Below are positions 32,527 to 40,107 of a stretch of 47,832 nt of DNA, piece by piece. How positions within the stretch are numbered: position 1 is the first letter of the stretch; each line of letters begins with the position of its first letter. The position numbers and the translations under genes were made by a program. A model generated the notes under the pieces. The model saw only the letters and a list, made by a program, of their open reading frames with translations, was not told the DNA's origin and did no database searches. This DNA comes from JBOFCO01 sp051646105 (GTDB taxonomy: Bacteria; Pseudomonadota; Alphaproteobacteria; Rhodobacterales; Rhodobacteraceae): NCBI GenBank assembly GCA_051646105.1, contig JBOFCO010000204.1, forward strand, positions 1 to 47,832, written 5' to 3'.

Positions 32527-33731
32527 TCGTTCAGCCGGAAAAACAGCGCCTTCAGATAGGCGGTTTCGGCAAGCTGCGGCAGTTGCGGATGGTCCGGCCC
32601 GGCAAAGCCGGTGTGCAGCAATTGTGCCCGCCGCCCGCCCCGCCCGATGCCGCGTGCGCTGGCATTGCGGAACTGGGTCAGGTCGGCGGCATGGGAACAG
32701 GAACAAAGCACCAGATACCCGCCCGGTGCCACCAGCGGGGCGGCCAGCCGCGCCACCCGTTCATAGGCGCGCAGGCCAGCCTCGAGCGCCGGCTTGGCCG
32801 GGGCAAAGGCGGGCGGGTCACAGACCACCAGATCGAAGCGCGCACCCTCTGCCGCGAGTGCTTCCAGCACAGCGAAGGCATCGCCCTGCCTTGTACCAAA
32901 GCGCGTCGCAAAGCCTGAAACTTCCGCACCTCCGGTAGCCAATGACAGGGCGGCGGCAGAGGCATCGACTGCCAGCACACTGTCCGCCCCACCTGCCAGT
33001 GCGGCAAGACCGAAGCCGCCGACATGGGAAAACATGTCCAGCACCCGCGCGCCTTTGGCCAGTCCGGCGGCAAAGGCATGGTTCGGTCGCTGATCATAGA
33101 ACAGCCCGGTTTTCTGTCCGCCAAGCACATCGGCCAGATATGTCGCACCGTTCATCGCAACCTCTACCGGCCCATCGATCTTTCCCGTCAGAACAACGGT
33201 TTCTTCGGGCAGACCCTCCAGCCCACGCGACCGGCCGGTTCCGTTCTTCACCACCGTCGAAACACCCGTCACTGCCTGCAAGGCGGCCGTCAGCGGGCCG
33301 ATCATCCGCTCTGCCCATGCGGCATTGGGCTGGATCACCGCCACATCACCGAAGCGGTCGATGACCACACCGGGCAGACCGTCAGCCTCGGCATGGACAA
33401 GGCGATAGAACGGGGCGTCGTATAGCCGTTCGCGCAGGGCAAGCGCGCGGGCGAGCCGCGCTTCCAGCCAAGGCTGGTCAATGACCGTTTCCGGATCACG
33501 GTCCAGCATCCGCGCCATGATCTTGGATGCGGGGTTGACCGTGACCAGCCCCAACGCGCGTCGCTCATTGTCTTCCAGCCGGGCAAAGCTGCCGGGAGCG
33601 ATCGCTTTCGTTCGACGGTCGGTCACCAGTTCATCGGCATAGACCCAGGGAAAGCCGTGGCGAATCGCGCGGGCTTCTGCATTGGGTTTCAGCCGGACAA
33701 CCGGCAGCGACGGGGTGTGATCCTGTTCCAT
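32523..33731 (-). CDS. rlmI: RlmI-like 23S rRNA methyltransferase
   Basis: A 402-residue class I SAM methyltransferase of the COG1092 group, which in E. coli makes m5C1962 in 23S rRNA. The N-terminal PUA domain is VVRLKPNAEARAIRHGFPWVYADEL (about 10-34). The Rossmann part shows FYDQRPNH, VLDMFSHVGGFGLAALAGGA (motif I), VVCDPPAFA and the catalytic Cys segment LVLCSCSH. It follows the lipoprotein gene by 43 bp. Confidence 0.88.
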   Translation of the reverse strand: MEQDHTPSLPVVRLKPNAEARAIRHGFPWVYADELVTDRRTKAIAPGSFARLEDNERRALGLVTVNPASKIMARMLDRDPETVIDQPWLEARLARALALRERLYDAPFYRLVHAEADGLPGVVIDRFGDVAVIQPNAAWAERMIGPLTAALQAVTGVSTVVKNGTGRSRGLEGLPEETVVLTGKIDGPVEVAMNGATYLADVLGGQKTGLFYDQRPNHAFAAGLAKGARVLDMFSHVGGFGLAALAGGADSVLAVDASAAALSLATGGAEVSGFATRFGTRQGDAFAVLEALAAEGARFDLVVCDPPAFAPAKPALEAGLRAYERVARLAAPLVAPGGYLVLCSCSHAADLTQFRNASARGIGRGGRRAQLLHTGFAGPDHPQLPQLAETAYLKALFFRLNE

Positions 33732-33774
33732 GATCGCCTTCTATCCCCTGCCCTTTGCGGGGGAAAGGGTGCGT

Positions 33775-34371
33775 TCAGGGCTGCGCCTCGGCCACCGGGC
33801 GCTTTTCGGAAAGCTCACCCCGCAACAGATTGGCCAGGTGCAGGACGATGCGGCTGCGTTCCGTTTCCCCACGCGCGCGCGCCGCCGCTGCCCTTGCCCC
33901 GCCGGGTGCCCGCAGGCTGGTTTCGATCCTTTTGGGTTCGGCGATGGGCTGACCGGTTACCGGATCGGTTACGTAAAGGGTGAACACGATGTTGTGGACG
34001 CCGCCGGTCAGTTCGCGTGCCATTCGCGACAGCGCATGGAACCGGTGCAGTTCCAGCCGTACGATGGCATCGCGCCTTGCCGCAGCCGCGTCGGAGTTCG
34101 TGCGGCTGGTGGCTTCTGTCAGTGCATCTGTCAGGATCGCAGCGACCTGGGCGTGCCTGTCCCCCGGCGCCTCTTCCGTCCAGACGATGTTTGCCACCGG
34201 ATAAAGCAGATTGGCATCAGATACGGTCAGCTTGCGCGGTACGATGACCGAGACGGACTGCACGTCATAGATCGGACGGACAGCAACCAAATCCACGGGC
34301 GGTGCAGTGTCGCGCCCGCAGGCGGACAGGGCCGCTACCAGGGCTATTGTTCCGATCATAAGTTTACGCAT
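33775..34371 (-). CDS. Rhodobacterales-type lipoprotein of unknown function
   Basis: A 198-residue protein. Signal MRKLMIGTIALVAALSAC ends in lipobox LSAC (Cys18). The mature part (YDVQSVSVIVPRKLTVSDANLLYPVANIVW) contains alternating polar and hydrophobic stretches, and the end is Ala/Arg-rich and helical. No catalytic motif is seen. The ATG at 34371 has GGA 6 bp upstream and gives the lipobox; the frame is open to 34458. Probably the first gene of a lipoprotein-rlmI-PIN transcript, and divergent from edd. Confidence 0.75.
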   Translation of the reverse strand: MRKLMIGTIALVAALSACGRDTAPPVDLVAVRPIYDVQSVSVIVPRKLTVSDANLLYPVANIVWTEEAPGDRHAQVAAILTDALTEATSRTNSDAAAARRDAIVRLELHRFHALSRMARELTGGVHNIVFTLYVTDPVTGQPIAEPKRIETSLRAPGGARAAAARARGETERSRIVLHLANLLRGELSEKRPVAEAQP

Positions 34372-34476
34372 TTTATCCGTCCCCGATTTTGGTCCGAACC
34401 CTAGGCATTGACGCGCGGCAGGACAAACAGGAAAATGAACCAGGCGCGCAAATTCCACGTATCCGGCGATCCAGTG

Positions 34477-34505
34477 TTGTTAGCGCTAACATATCCTGCT
34501 AGACT
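34477..34505 (+). promoter_or_regulatory. edd promoter overlapping the operator
   Basis: TTGTTA (34477-34482), 17 bp, TAGACT (34500-34505). The palindrome covers the end of the -35 and the start of the spacer, the expected position for repression. Confidence 0.6.
34479..34490 (+). promoter_or_regulatory. CceR-like operator upstream of edd
   Basis: GTTAGCGCTAAC, identical to the zwf site, extended here to TGTTAGCGCTAACA. It lies 57 bp before the edd ATG. Confidence 0.78.
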
Positions 34506-34547
34506 GGCCAAAGAACCCTTCCCGCCCATTTGCCGAACGGTGACCCG

Positions 34548-36353
34548 ATGCCCCTGAACCCCGCAATTGCCCGTGTGACAGACCGCATTCGCGAACGTTC
34601 GCGGCAATCGCGGCAGGACTATCTTGACCGCATGGCGCGGGCCGCTGCAGCGGGACCGGCACGGGCGCATCTGTCCTGCGGCAATCAGGCCCATGCCTAT
34701 GCGGCCATGGGGCATGACAAGACGGCGCTGGTTGCGGCCCGGGCACCGAACATCGGGATCGTCACGGCCTATAACGACATGCTGTCGGCGCATCAGCCCT
34801 ATGAACATTATCCCGAACTGATCCGCAGCACGGCCCGCGCCGCGGGCGGGACGGCGCAGGTTGCCGGTGGCGTTCCGGCCATGTGCGACGGGGTTACCCA
34901 GGGCCAGCCGGGCATGGAAATGTCGCTGTTTTCCCGCGATGTCATCGCGCTGGCAGCAGGCGTGGCGATGACGCACAACACCTTCGATGCATCGCTGTAC
35001 CTTGGCGTCTGCGACAAGATCGTGCCGGGCCTTGTGATGGCCGCTGCCACCTTTGGCCATGTGCCGGCGATCTTTGTTCCCGCCGGGCCAATGACCAGCG
35101 GCATTCCTAACGATGAAAAATCGAAAGTGCGGAACGCTTTTGCGGAAGGCAAGGCCAGCCGCGAGGATCTGATGGCGGCGGAAATGGCCAGCTATCACGG
35201 GCCCGGCACCTGCACGTTCTATGGCACTGCCAACACCAACCAGATGCTGATGGAATTCATGGGGCTGCATCTGCCGGGCGCGGCCTTCATCAACCCGAAC
35301 ACGCCGTTACGCCAGGCTTTGACGGTGGCCGCGACCGAACGGGCGTTGGAAATCACCGCACTTGGCAACGACTACCGCCCCGTTTCCGCGATCCTTGACG
35401 AACGTGCCTTTGTGAATGGCATCGTTGGCCTGATGGCGACGGGCGGTTCGACCAATCTGGTGCTGCATCTGCCCGCCATGGCCCGCACGGCCGGGATTGA
35501 GCTGGATTTGCAGGACTTTGCCGAAATTTCCGATGCCGTGCCGCTGATGGCCAAGGTCTATCCGAACGGTCTGGCCGATGTGAACCACTTCCATGCGGCA
35601 GGCGGGCTGGGCTTCATGATCGGGGAACTGCTGGATGCAGGGCTGCTGCACGATGACGTTGTGACGGTCGCGGGCGACGGACTGGCCCGCTATGCGCAGG
35701 AACCGAAGCTGAAGGACGGCAGGCTGGTGTGGGAGGACGGCAGCGGCAGCACGCTGAATGACAAGATCCTGCGCCCTGCCGCTGATCCGTTCCAGCCGGT
35801 CGGCGGGCTGAAACAGCTTTCGGGTAATCTAGGCCGCGGCGTGATGAAGGTTTCCGCGGTCGCCCCCGAACGCCACGTCATCGAGGCCCCTGCCCGTATT
35901 TTCGAAAGCCAGGAGGCGGTGAAGGCGGCCTTCAAGGCCGGCGAATTCACCACAGATACCGTTGTCGTCGTCCGTTTTCAGGGACCGCGCGCCAATGGCA
36001 TGCCGGAACTGCATTCGCTGACCCCGATGCTGTCCGTCCTGCAGGACCGGGGGCTGAAGGTGGCGCTGGTGACGGATGGCCGCATGTCGGGTGCCAGCGG
36101 CAAGGTGCCCGCCGCAATCCATGTCAGCCCGGAAGCCGCCTGTGGCGGGGCGCTTGCGCTGCTGCACGACGGCGACGTGATCCGCGTGGATGCCGTTGCG
36201 GGTACGATTGCCGCCCTGGTTTCCGATATGGAAAAACGCACACCGGCAACACCGGACCTGACCGCGAACCGCTTCGGCATCGGGCGCGAACTTTTCGAAA
36301 GCTTCCGCAGCCATGTCGGCCCGGCGACCAGCGGGGCGGCCGTGGTCGTCTGA
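34548..36353 (+). CDS. edd: Phosphogluconate dehydratase
   Basis: Dehydrates 6-phosphogluconate to KDPG in the Entner-Doudoroff path. The 601-residue IlvD/Edd-family protein has the iron-sulfur cysteines in HLSCGNQAHA, CDGVTQGQPGMEMSLFSRD and the GVCDK segment, and the ending block VALVTDGRMSGASGKVPAAIHVSPEA. The ATG at 34548 is preferred over the TTG at 34530 because of GGTGA spacing and family length. It ends 3 bp before the convergent phoU. Confidence 0.96.
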   Translation: MPLNPAIARVTDRIRERSRQSRQDYLDRMARAAAAGPARAHLSCGNQAHAYAAMGHDKTALVAARAPNIGIVTAYNDMLSAHQPYEHYPELIRSTARAAGGTAQVAGGVPAMCDGVTQGQPGMEMSLFSRDVIALAAGVAMTHNTFDASLYLGVCDKIVPGLVMAAATFGHVPAIFVPAGPMTSGIPNDEKSKVRNAFAEGKASREDLMAAEMASYHGPGTCTFYGTANTNQMLMEFMGLHLPGAAFINPNTPLRQALTVAATERALEITALGNDYRPVSAILDERAFVNGIVGLMATGGSTNLVLHLPAMARTAGIELDLQDFAEISDAVPLMAKVYPNGLADVNHFHAAGGLGFMIGELLDAGLLHDDVVTVAGDGLARYAQEPKLKDGRLVWEDGSGSTLNDKILRPAADPFQPVGGLKQLSGNLGRGVMKVSAVAPERHVIEAPARIFESQEAVKAAFKAGEFTTDTVVVVRFQGPRANGMPELHSLTPMLSVLQDRGLKVALVTDGRMSGASGKVPAAIHVSPEAACGGALALLHDGDVIRVDAVAGTIAALVSDMEKRTPATPDLTANRFGIGRELFESFRSHVGPATSGAAVVV

Positions 36354-36356
36354 CAG

Positions 36357-37073
36357 CTATTCCCCGGCGATCCCGGCAAAACCGCCGCCTGTCGTATCGG
36401 CCTTTGGTCGGTCGTCATCCGGCAGCGCGCCCGTAACGGCATAGATTACCTGTTCGGCAATCGCCGTCACGTGATCGCCCATGCGTTCGGTATTCTTGGC
36501 GATGAAATGCAGGTGCATGCAGCCGCTGATGCTGCGCGGGTCTTCCATCATATGCGTCAGGAAAACACGGAACAGGGCATTGTACATCTGGTCAATCTCG
36601 GCATCGCGGTTGCGGACATCGCGCGCCAGATCGGCATCGCGCTGGATATAGGCATCCAGCGCATCCTTCAGCATATGCGCCACCTGACGGGCCATGCGCC
36701 GGATCGTACCGGCAGCGTCCTGTGGCACTGTTGCGCCGTCAAGCTGCTGCCCGCGCTTGGCAATGTTCTTGGCATAGTCGCCCACACGTTCCAGATTGCC
36801 GGCGATCTTCATCACCGACAGGACCGTGCGCAGATCGCCCGCCGCTGGCTGGCGCCTGGCAATCAGCCTGGCAACCTCTTCATTCACCTGCATTTCCAGC
36901 ACGTCGATCGCGCCGTCGCCTTCGCGCACACGCTGTGCCAGTTCGGCATCGCGGGTATCCAGCGCCGTTGCTGCATCAAGGATCGCGTCTTCGACAAGAC
37001 CGCCCATTTTCATCAGACTCGACTGCACGGATTCAAGATCGCGGTCGAAAGCCGCCGTGATATGCGCTTCCAT
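36357..37073 (-). CDS. phoU: Phosphate transport system regulator PhoU
   Basis: A 238-residue helical protein with two PhoU repeats (MKMGGLVEDAILDAATAL and AHMLKDALDAYIQRD) and the metal-binding motif lines NLERVGDYAKNIAKR and NTERMGDHVTAIAEQ. It restrains PhoR/PstSCAB signalling when phosphate is plentiful. The ATG at 37073 has AGGATG upstream at 7 bp, better than the ATG at 37079. It directly follows phoR; no pst genes or phoB are adjacent. Confidence 0.93.
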   Translation of the reverse strand: MEAHITAAFDRDLESVQSSLMKMGGLVEDAILDAATALDTRDAELAQRVREGDGAIDVLEMQVNEEVARLIARRQPAAGDLRTVLSVMKIAGNLERVGDYAKNIAKRGQQLDGATVPQDAAGTIRRMARQVAHMLKDALDAYIQRDADLARDVRNRDAEIDQMYNALFRVFLTHMMEDPRSISGCMHLHFIAKNTERMGDHVTAIAEQVIYAVTGALPDDDRPKADTTGGGFAGIAGE

Positions 37074-37171
37074 GTTCATCCTGCCACAGCACCCGGTTCC
37101 GGGCTCCTCCCTATGTCATCCTTTGTGCGGGCAAAGGCAAGTCGGGGCTACCAGTCTCCTGCGATGACAGG

Positions 37172-37189
37172 ATGACGGATTGGTAACGG
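37172..37189 (-). promoter_or_regulatory. Possible Pho box upstream of phoU
   Basis: On the minus strand CCGTTAC-CAAT-CCGTCAT matches the CTGTCAT-N4-CTGTCAT consensus at 10 of 14 positions with the right 11-bp period. This is weak evidence. Confidence 0.3.
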
Positions 37190-37206
37190 AACGACGACAT
37201 CGCGCG

Positions 37207-38241
37207 TCAGGCCGCAACCGGAAGCCGGACCGTAAACACCGACCCGTGCCCAGGCGCGCTTTCGATCCGAAGCTTGCCGCGGTGGCGGTTCACAATGTGC
37301 TTGACGATGGCAAGGCCCAGCCCGGTTCCGCCCTTTTCTCGGGAGCGGTGGGTATCGACCCGGTAGAACCGTTCTGTCAGGCGTGGCAGATGCAGCGGAT
37401 CGATGCCCTCCCCCCTGTCCCGCACGGCGATGTCGACGCAAGGACCCCGCAAAACCGGATCACGGTCGATCCGGGTGGCACTGATGGTCACGGGCCGGTT
37501 GGCCCCGCCATATTTCACCGCATTCTCGATCAGGTTGGTGAACACCTGCGTCAATTGATCGGCATCGCCCGGTGCCCTTATCGGCCCGTCAAACCCGACA
37601 ATTTCCAATGTCACGCCGCTTTCCAGCGCCATATCGCGAAGCGTTGCCGCCGTTGCCCCGACAAGCGTGCCAAGATCGATCATGGCGGTGGGGCGCACCC
37701 TTTCCTCTGATTCCACGCGGCTGAGATGCAGAAGATCGCTGACCAGCCGGTTCATCCGCCGCGCCTCCCGCTCCATGATGCCCAGAAACCGTTCACGCGC
37801 CGGGGCGTCGTCCCGCGCCGCGCCACGCAGTGTTTCGATAAATCCCGTCAATGCGGTCAGCGGTGTGCGCAGTTCGTGGCTGACATTGGCCACAAAATCG
37901 CGGCGCATCTCCTCGGCCTGTTCCAGCGCCGACATGTCCTCGAATGCCAGAAGCAGCCCGGTTTCCTTGCCTTCGCCCTGCACCCGTGTGCCATTGACAC
38001 GATAGGTGGCTTCCTCCTCGCCTGCCGCCGCGACAAAGCGGGCCTCGCGGGCGCCTTCCCCGGCGGCGAGCGCGGCGATCAGATCGACAAGCACCGGCTG
38101 GCGCAGCACCGTCTGATGATGGCGCCCTTCCATCACCGGGCCAAAGATCGCATGGGCCGCACGATTGGCGACAGCAATCCGCGCATCAGCGCCGATCAGC
38201 ACCACCGGCATCGGCATCGCCTCGATCACCTGTGTCAGCAT
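37207..38241 (-). CDS. phoR: Phosphate regulon sensor kinase PhoR
   Basis: A 344-residue histidine kinase. A PAS domain (MPVVLIGADARIAVANRAAHAIFG) is followed by the HisKA box with phospho-acceptor His122 in VANVSHELRTPLTAL, then HATPase motifs NLIENAVKYG, DRGEGI and GGTGLGLAIVKHIV. No membrane span is evident, as in several alphaproteobacterial PhoR proteins. Assigned PhoR from this architecture and the neighbouring phoU. Confidence 0.87.
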   Translation of the reverse strand: MLTQVIEAMPMPVVLIGADARIAVANRAAHAIFGPVMEGRHHQTVLRQPVLVDLIAALAAGEGAREARFVAAAGEEEATYRVNGTRVQGEGKETGLLLAFEDMSALEQAEEMRRDFVANVSHELRTPLTALTGFIETLRGAARDDAPARERFLGIMEREARRMNRLVSDLLHLSRVESEERVRPTAMIDLGTLVGATAATLRDMALESGVTLEIVGFDGPIRAPGDADQLTQVFTNLIENAVKYGGANRPVTISATRIDRDPVLRGPCVDIAVRDRGEGIDPLHLPRLTERFYRVDTHRSREKGGTGLGLAIVKHIVNRHRGKLRIESAPGHGSVFTVRLPVAA

Positions 38242-38322
38242 GCGCCCTCTCCACCCGAACCGGCCCGACCATGCGGCAAAGACCGGGCAGAGTAAACCGC
38301 TGCGGGGACGGGCTTAGAACGG

Positions 38323-39132
38323 CTACTTCGGCAGGTCGCGCTGATAGATCCAGTCGTGATCGGGATCGTTCTGGAACCGCCATTTGCGGATCGGTCCGGC
38401 CATGACGTTCAGATAGTAAAGCTCATAACCATAAGGCGCGCCGCAGGGGTGATGCCCCTTGGGCACCAGCGTCACGTCATGGTCCTTTACCGCCAGCGTC
38501 TCGTCCAGAGAGCCGTCCTCGGTATAGATGCGCTGGATGCCAAAGCCCTGTGGCGGGTTCACGCGCATGTAATAGCTTTCCTCAAGATAGGTCATCCGCG
38601 GGAAGTCATCCTCGTCATGGCGGTGGCTGGGATAGGACGACCAGTTGCCCTGCGGGGTGAACACTTCCGTCACCAGCAGGTTGTCGGCATAGTCCTCGTT
38701 CTCCATGGCGATGTTGTTGATGAACCGGGTGTTTGCGCCCTGCCCGCGCTGGGTCAGCGTTATCCCTTCCGGCCCGATCCGGCGGGCGGCATGGCCACCC
38801 TTGCCGGGCGCGGTGCAGATGGCAAGCGTACAGTCGGTTTCTGCCCTTGCCTGCCATTCACTGCCGTTTGGCAGATACAGGCAATGCGGCGGTGTCTTTT
38901 CGAACACATTCATCCTGTCGCCCAGAATGCCCCAGTCCTGCCCCGCGCCTGTGATCCGCGCCTTGCCCTCGACCATCACAAGGATCACCTCGCGGTCGCC
39001 AGTCGCCTCGGCGGCAGCTTCGCCCGCCCGCAGACGATAAAGGCCAAAGCCGACATGACCCCAGCCCGCGCTTTCGGGCGTAATGTCATGCACCTTGCCG
39101 TTGGCACCCTTCGGCTTCAGCAACAGTTCCAT
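38323..39132 (-). CDS. iolB: 5-deoxy-glucuronate isomerase
   Basis: Converts 5-deoxy-D-glucuronate to 5-dehydro-2-deoxy-D-gluconate in myo-inositol breakdown. About 269 residues in a double cupin: the metal site is in WSSYPSHRHDEDDFP followed by LEESYYMRVNPPQGFGIQRIY, and the end PKGHHPCGAPYGYELYYLNVMAG is diagnostic. Start uncertain between ATGs at 39132 and 39144. Last gene of the iol run. Confidence 0.93.
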   Translation of the reverse strand: MELLLKPKGANGKVHDITPESAGWGHVGFGLYRLRAGEAAAEATGDREVILVMVEGKARITGAGQDWGILGDRMNVFEKTPPHCLYLPNGSEWQARAETDCTLAICTAPGKGGHAARRIGPEGITLTQRGQGANTRFINNIAMENEDYADNLLVTEVFTPQGNWSSYPSHRHDEDDFPRMTYLEESYYMRVNPPQGFGIQRIYTEDGSLDETLAVKDHDVTLVPKGHHPCGAPYGYELYYLNVMAGPIRKWRFQNDPDHDWIYQRDLPK

Positions 39133-39168
39133 CCCTGCCCCCATTTTCTGTCTTCAAATATTCCGCAG

Positions 39169-39195
39169 GGTTCCGGGGGCGCGCGCCCCGGAACC
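39169..39195. repeat. GC-rich intergenic palindrome between iolE and iolB
   Basis: GGTTCCGGGG (39169-39178) pairs with CCCCGGAACC (39186-39195) around GCGCGCG. It sits in the 69-bp iolE-iolB gap. Similar CCCGGGG/CCGGGG-rich palindromes near AAATAT stretches (compare 3321-3338) look like a dispersed Rhodobacterales intergenic repeat. It could reduce readthrough or protect the upstream mRNA. Confidence 0.6.
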
Positions 39196-39201
39196 GTCCC
39201 A

Positions 39202-40098
39202 TCAGATCAGCCCGGCCTCTTTCGACAGCCGCTTCAGCGTTGCCAGCCCCAAAGTCTGATACAACAGCGGATTGCGGAACTTTGGATCCTGCTCTGCCTC
39301 GATCACGATCCAGCCGTCATATTTTGCGCCCGCCAGAATCTTCAGCAGCGGCCCGAAATCGACCCCGCCCTCCTGATCGCCCGGCACGGTAAAGGCCCCC
39401 GCAACCACGCCCTGAAGGAAGGACATGCCCTCCGCCCGCACCCGCGCCGTGATCGCGGGGCGGATGTTCTTGGCATGGAAATGCCGGACGCGCGCCACAT
39501 GCCTGGTCAGCACTTTCACCGGATCGCCACCGCCAAAGGCACAATGCCCGGCGTCAAACAGCAGATGCACATGCGGGCCGGTCGCGGCCATCAGCGCGTC
39601 GATTTCCTCTGGCGATTCGACGATGGTTCCCATGTGGTGATGGTAAACCAGCGTAACCCCCTGACCCGAAAGATATTCGGCGAACTTTTCCAGCTTCGCC
39701 CCGAAGGCCTTCATTTCGGCATCCGTCAAACGCGGCCTGTCGTTCACCGGCCGTCCGGCATCGCCATGGATTGCGTTCGACGTTTCGCAGACGATGCAGA
39801 CCTTGCAGTCGTTATGCTTCAGCTTGGCCAGATGGCCCTGCACTGCCGCGATCTCTTCCTCTACCGAGCGGAGCAGCAGCTCTGTCGAATACCAGCCGGA
39901 AATGAACTTCAGCCCGTAAGAGCCGAGAAGGGCACGTAATTCCTCTGGCTCATTTGGCCAGCGATGGCCATTTTCGATGCCGTCAAAGCCAATCTGGCGG
40001 CCTGCCTCATCCAGGATGCGCGTCGTGGCGATATCGGCGCCAATGCTTTGGTCGTCGTCATTGGCCCAGGCGATGGGGTTCGTTCCGAAAAGGATCAT
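39202..40098 (-). CDS. iolE: Myo-inosose-2 dehydratase
   Basis: Removes water from 2-keto-myo-inositol to give the trihydroxycyclohexane dione. The 298-residue xylose-isomerase-like TIM barrel shows the start FGTNPIAWANDDDQSIG and the metal-ligand segments TLVYHHHMGT, HLLFDAGHCAFGG, RVRHFHAKNI and WIVIEAEQDP. It begins 9 bp after iolD. Confidence 0.94.
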   Translation of the reverse strand: MILFGTNPIAWANDDDQSIGADIATTRILDEAGRQIGFDGIENGHRWPNEPEELRALLGSYGLKFISGWYSTELLLRSVEEEIAAVQGHLAKLKHNDCKVCIVCETSNAIHGDAGRPVNDRPRLTDAEMKAFGAKLEKFAEYLSGQGVTLVYHHHMGTIVESPEEIDALMAATGPHVHLLFDAGHCAFGGGDPVKVLTRHVARVRHFHAKNIRPAITARVRAEGMSFLQGVVAGAFTVPGDQEGGVDFGPLLKILAGAKYDGWIVIEAEQDPKFRNPLLYQTLGLATLKRLSKEAGLI

Positions 40099-40107
40099 GT
40101 CTTTCTC

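Noticed and set aside
37100..37170. Further TGTCATCC-like sequences as Pho boxes between phoR and phoU
   Set aside because: Spacing between repeats is 8 bp rather than the required 11 bp; only the weak match at 37172-37189 was kept.
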